The translations under genes and the position numbers were made by a program. A stretch of 64,000 nucleotides of DNA, taken from MVYY01 sp012517575 (lineage in GTDB: Bacteria; Bacteroidota; Bacteroidia; Bacteroidales; Paludibacteraceae). Position 1 is the stretch's first letter, and each line of letters starts with the position of its first letter. The notes below the pieces were generated by a model. That model had not been told where the DNA came from, searched no databases, and saw nothing but the letters and a program-made list of their open reading frames with translations. Of this stretch, positions 63,223-64,000 are shown piece by piece. The DNA lies in the NCBI GenBank assembly GCA_031629035.1, contig JAVLUG010000003.1, positions 62,001-126,000 of the forward strand. The letters are read 5' to 3'.

Positions 63223-64000
63223 TTATTGTTTAAATATTTTAATGTCCGAGAATTTTACAGTTCCTTCGTCTGAAAAAATCATCCACGGATTTTTTTCCAT
63301 ATTACTAATGTGGTTTGTAAATGCCACATTATTGTTTAAATATATCACACAAACTTGTCTATCCACAATAATTTTCACATCAAACTTTTTATCGGACGGT
63401 ACAATTAATGGAGTAAAATTGTATTCTTTATTTGTGTGATACATAAATAGCGCGGGACAGCTATAAGCGTTATTACTACTCAAATCAAAGGTTAAATTAT
63501 AAGTGTCCTGCTGCGTTTCATAAGCTCCAAATCCAATACCGAAAACTTTTTGCGATTGTGAAGCATCTATTTTCATTTCTATTTTGAAAGAAGATATATT
63601 TCTGTTGAAAACCACCCTACCTCCATCAGTCAATGTAAAAGTATCTCCGCTACCTGAAGCAGTTCCACTCCGTTTAATATCTTTATATGCAACAGATGTC
63701 GCAAACTTGGCATCAACTGCATCAGGAATTGTAGGATAAAGTTTTCCACTCGGTTGTTGCACAAGTTTATGTGTGATTAAATTTCCGCCCCACGTCAATT
63801 CATTGATGGTAGTTTGTTTATCCTGTCCTACAGAAGCCCATCCTGTAATATAACGGTTTATTCCATCTGACACTGTTTTTGCAGCGTAAAGCCATAATCC
63901 ATCAAATGTTTCATGGTGTCCATTTTCATCTGAACATATTTTCCAAGGCCCATCGGGACTGTTGGCTATACGGTAAAAAGTTTTACGATGGTTATCCCTA
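63223..64000 (-). CDS. GH32 fructan hydrolase, C-terminal part
   Basis: The frame is open to the window edge (first full codon at 63999), leaving about 258 C-terminal residues. They begin inside the propeller (FYRIANSPDGPWK, GLWLYAAKTVSDG, NRYITGWASVGQ, LTWGGNLITHKLVQQ), as in GH32 enzymes, then form the C-terminal GH32 beta-sandwich (about the last 170 residues, ending VKFSDIKIF). The catalytic residues lie outside the window. A levanase or inulinase role is likely, perhaps the endo-acting partner of the GH32 downstream. An internal GTG at 63873 is not the true start. Confidence 0.88.
   Translation of the reverse strand, partial: RDNHRKTFYRIANSPDGPWKICSDENGHHETFDGLWLYAAKTVSDGINRYITGWASVGQDKQTTINELTWGGNLITHKLVQQPSGKLYPTIPDAVDAKFATSVAYKDIKRSGTASGSGDTFTLTDGGRVVFNRNISSFKIEMKIDASQSQKVFGIGFGAYETQQDTYNLTFDLSSNNAYSCPALFMYHTNKEYNFTPLIVPSDKKFDVKIIVDRQVCVIYLNNNVAFTNHISNMEKNPWMIFSDEGTVKFSDIKIFKQ

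Overview
The window looks like a Bacteroidota chromosome, most likely order Bacteroidales. It is AT-rich and carries SusC/SusD pairs, a hybrid two-component sensor, many type IX secretion (T9SS) C-terminal sorting domains, and promoters of the Bacteroides type (TTTG, 19-21 bp, TAnnTTTG). I cannot name a genus from sequence alone.

Bases 1-29412 (+ strand) are a large polysaccharide utilisation locus for a uronate polymer, best explained as alginate and probably an acetylated or mixed uronan. It holds the end of a SusC, a SusD, a small helical lipoprotein, three PL6-type lyases, a PL17 oligoalginate lyase, an alginate-lyase-fold protein (PL38/PL5-like), a heparinase II/III-like protein, a jelly-roll lyase candidate, a GH88 unsaturated uronyl hydrolase, two related esterases and several T9SS surface proteins. 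It ends with KdgF, a hexuronate-type MFS importer and an SDR reductase. Outer-membrane and surface proteins capture and cut the polymer, periplasmic lyases give 4-deoxy-5-keto-uronate, and KdgF, importer and reductase feed 2-keto-3-deoxygluconate to central metabolism. KDG kinase and KDPG aldolase are not in the window. Palindromes of the form TTGGTnnACCAA lie on two internal promoters and point to a GntR/UxuR-like uronate regulator encoded elsewhere.

Bases 29496-34092 are housekeeping genes: trmD, rnz, lptB, a DUF4395 membrane protein and a K+/H+ antiporter. A tRNA-Phe with its own promoter and terminator follows (34407-34479), then an unrecognised 268-residue protein and a 1.7 kb purine-rich stretch without convincing genes.

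Bases 37211-51624 (- strand) form one long operon resembling the ribose/nucleoside scavenging (rus) locus of Bacteroides thetaiotaomicron: ribokinase, SusC, SusD, a BACON/FISUMP lipoprotein, two nucleoside hydrolase family proteins (one frameshifted), two paralogous beta-propeller proteins, a GRP-family sugar transporter and a T9SS protein with two carbohydrate-binding domains. A divergent all-helical protein (51895-53427) sits in the regulator position.

Bases 55469-64000 (- strand) are part of a fructan locus with the gene order of the B. thetaiotaomicron levan locus: a hybrid two-component sensor with a sugar-binding periplasmic domain, fructokinase, MFS sugar importer, GH32, a T9SS surface protein and the C-terminal part of a second GH32 cut by the window edge.

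A dispersed repeat of about 125-220 bp, ending in a strong hairpin, occurs three times (36981-37205, 53871-54083, 55301-55425). Each copy abuts the 3' end of a minus-strand ORF. Strong hairpins also follow four genes for secreted or surface-anchored (putative glycan-binding) proteins in three different loci.
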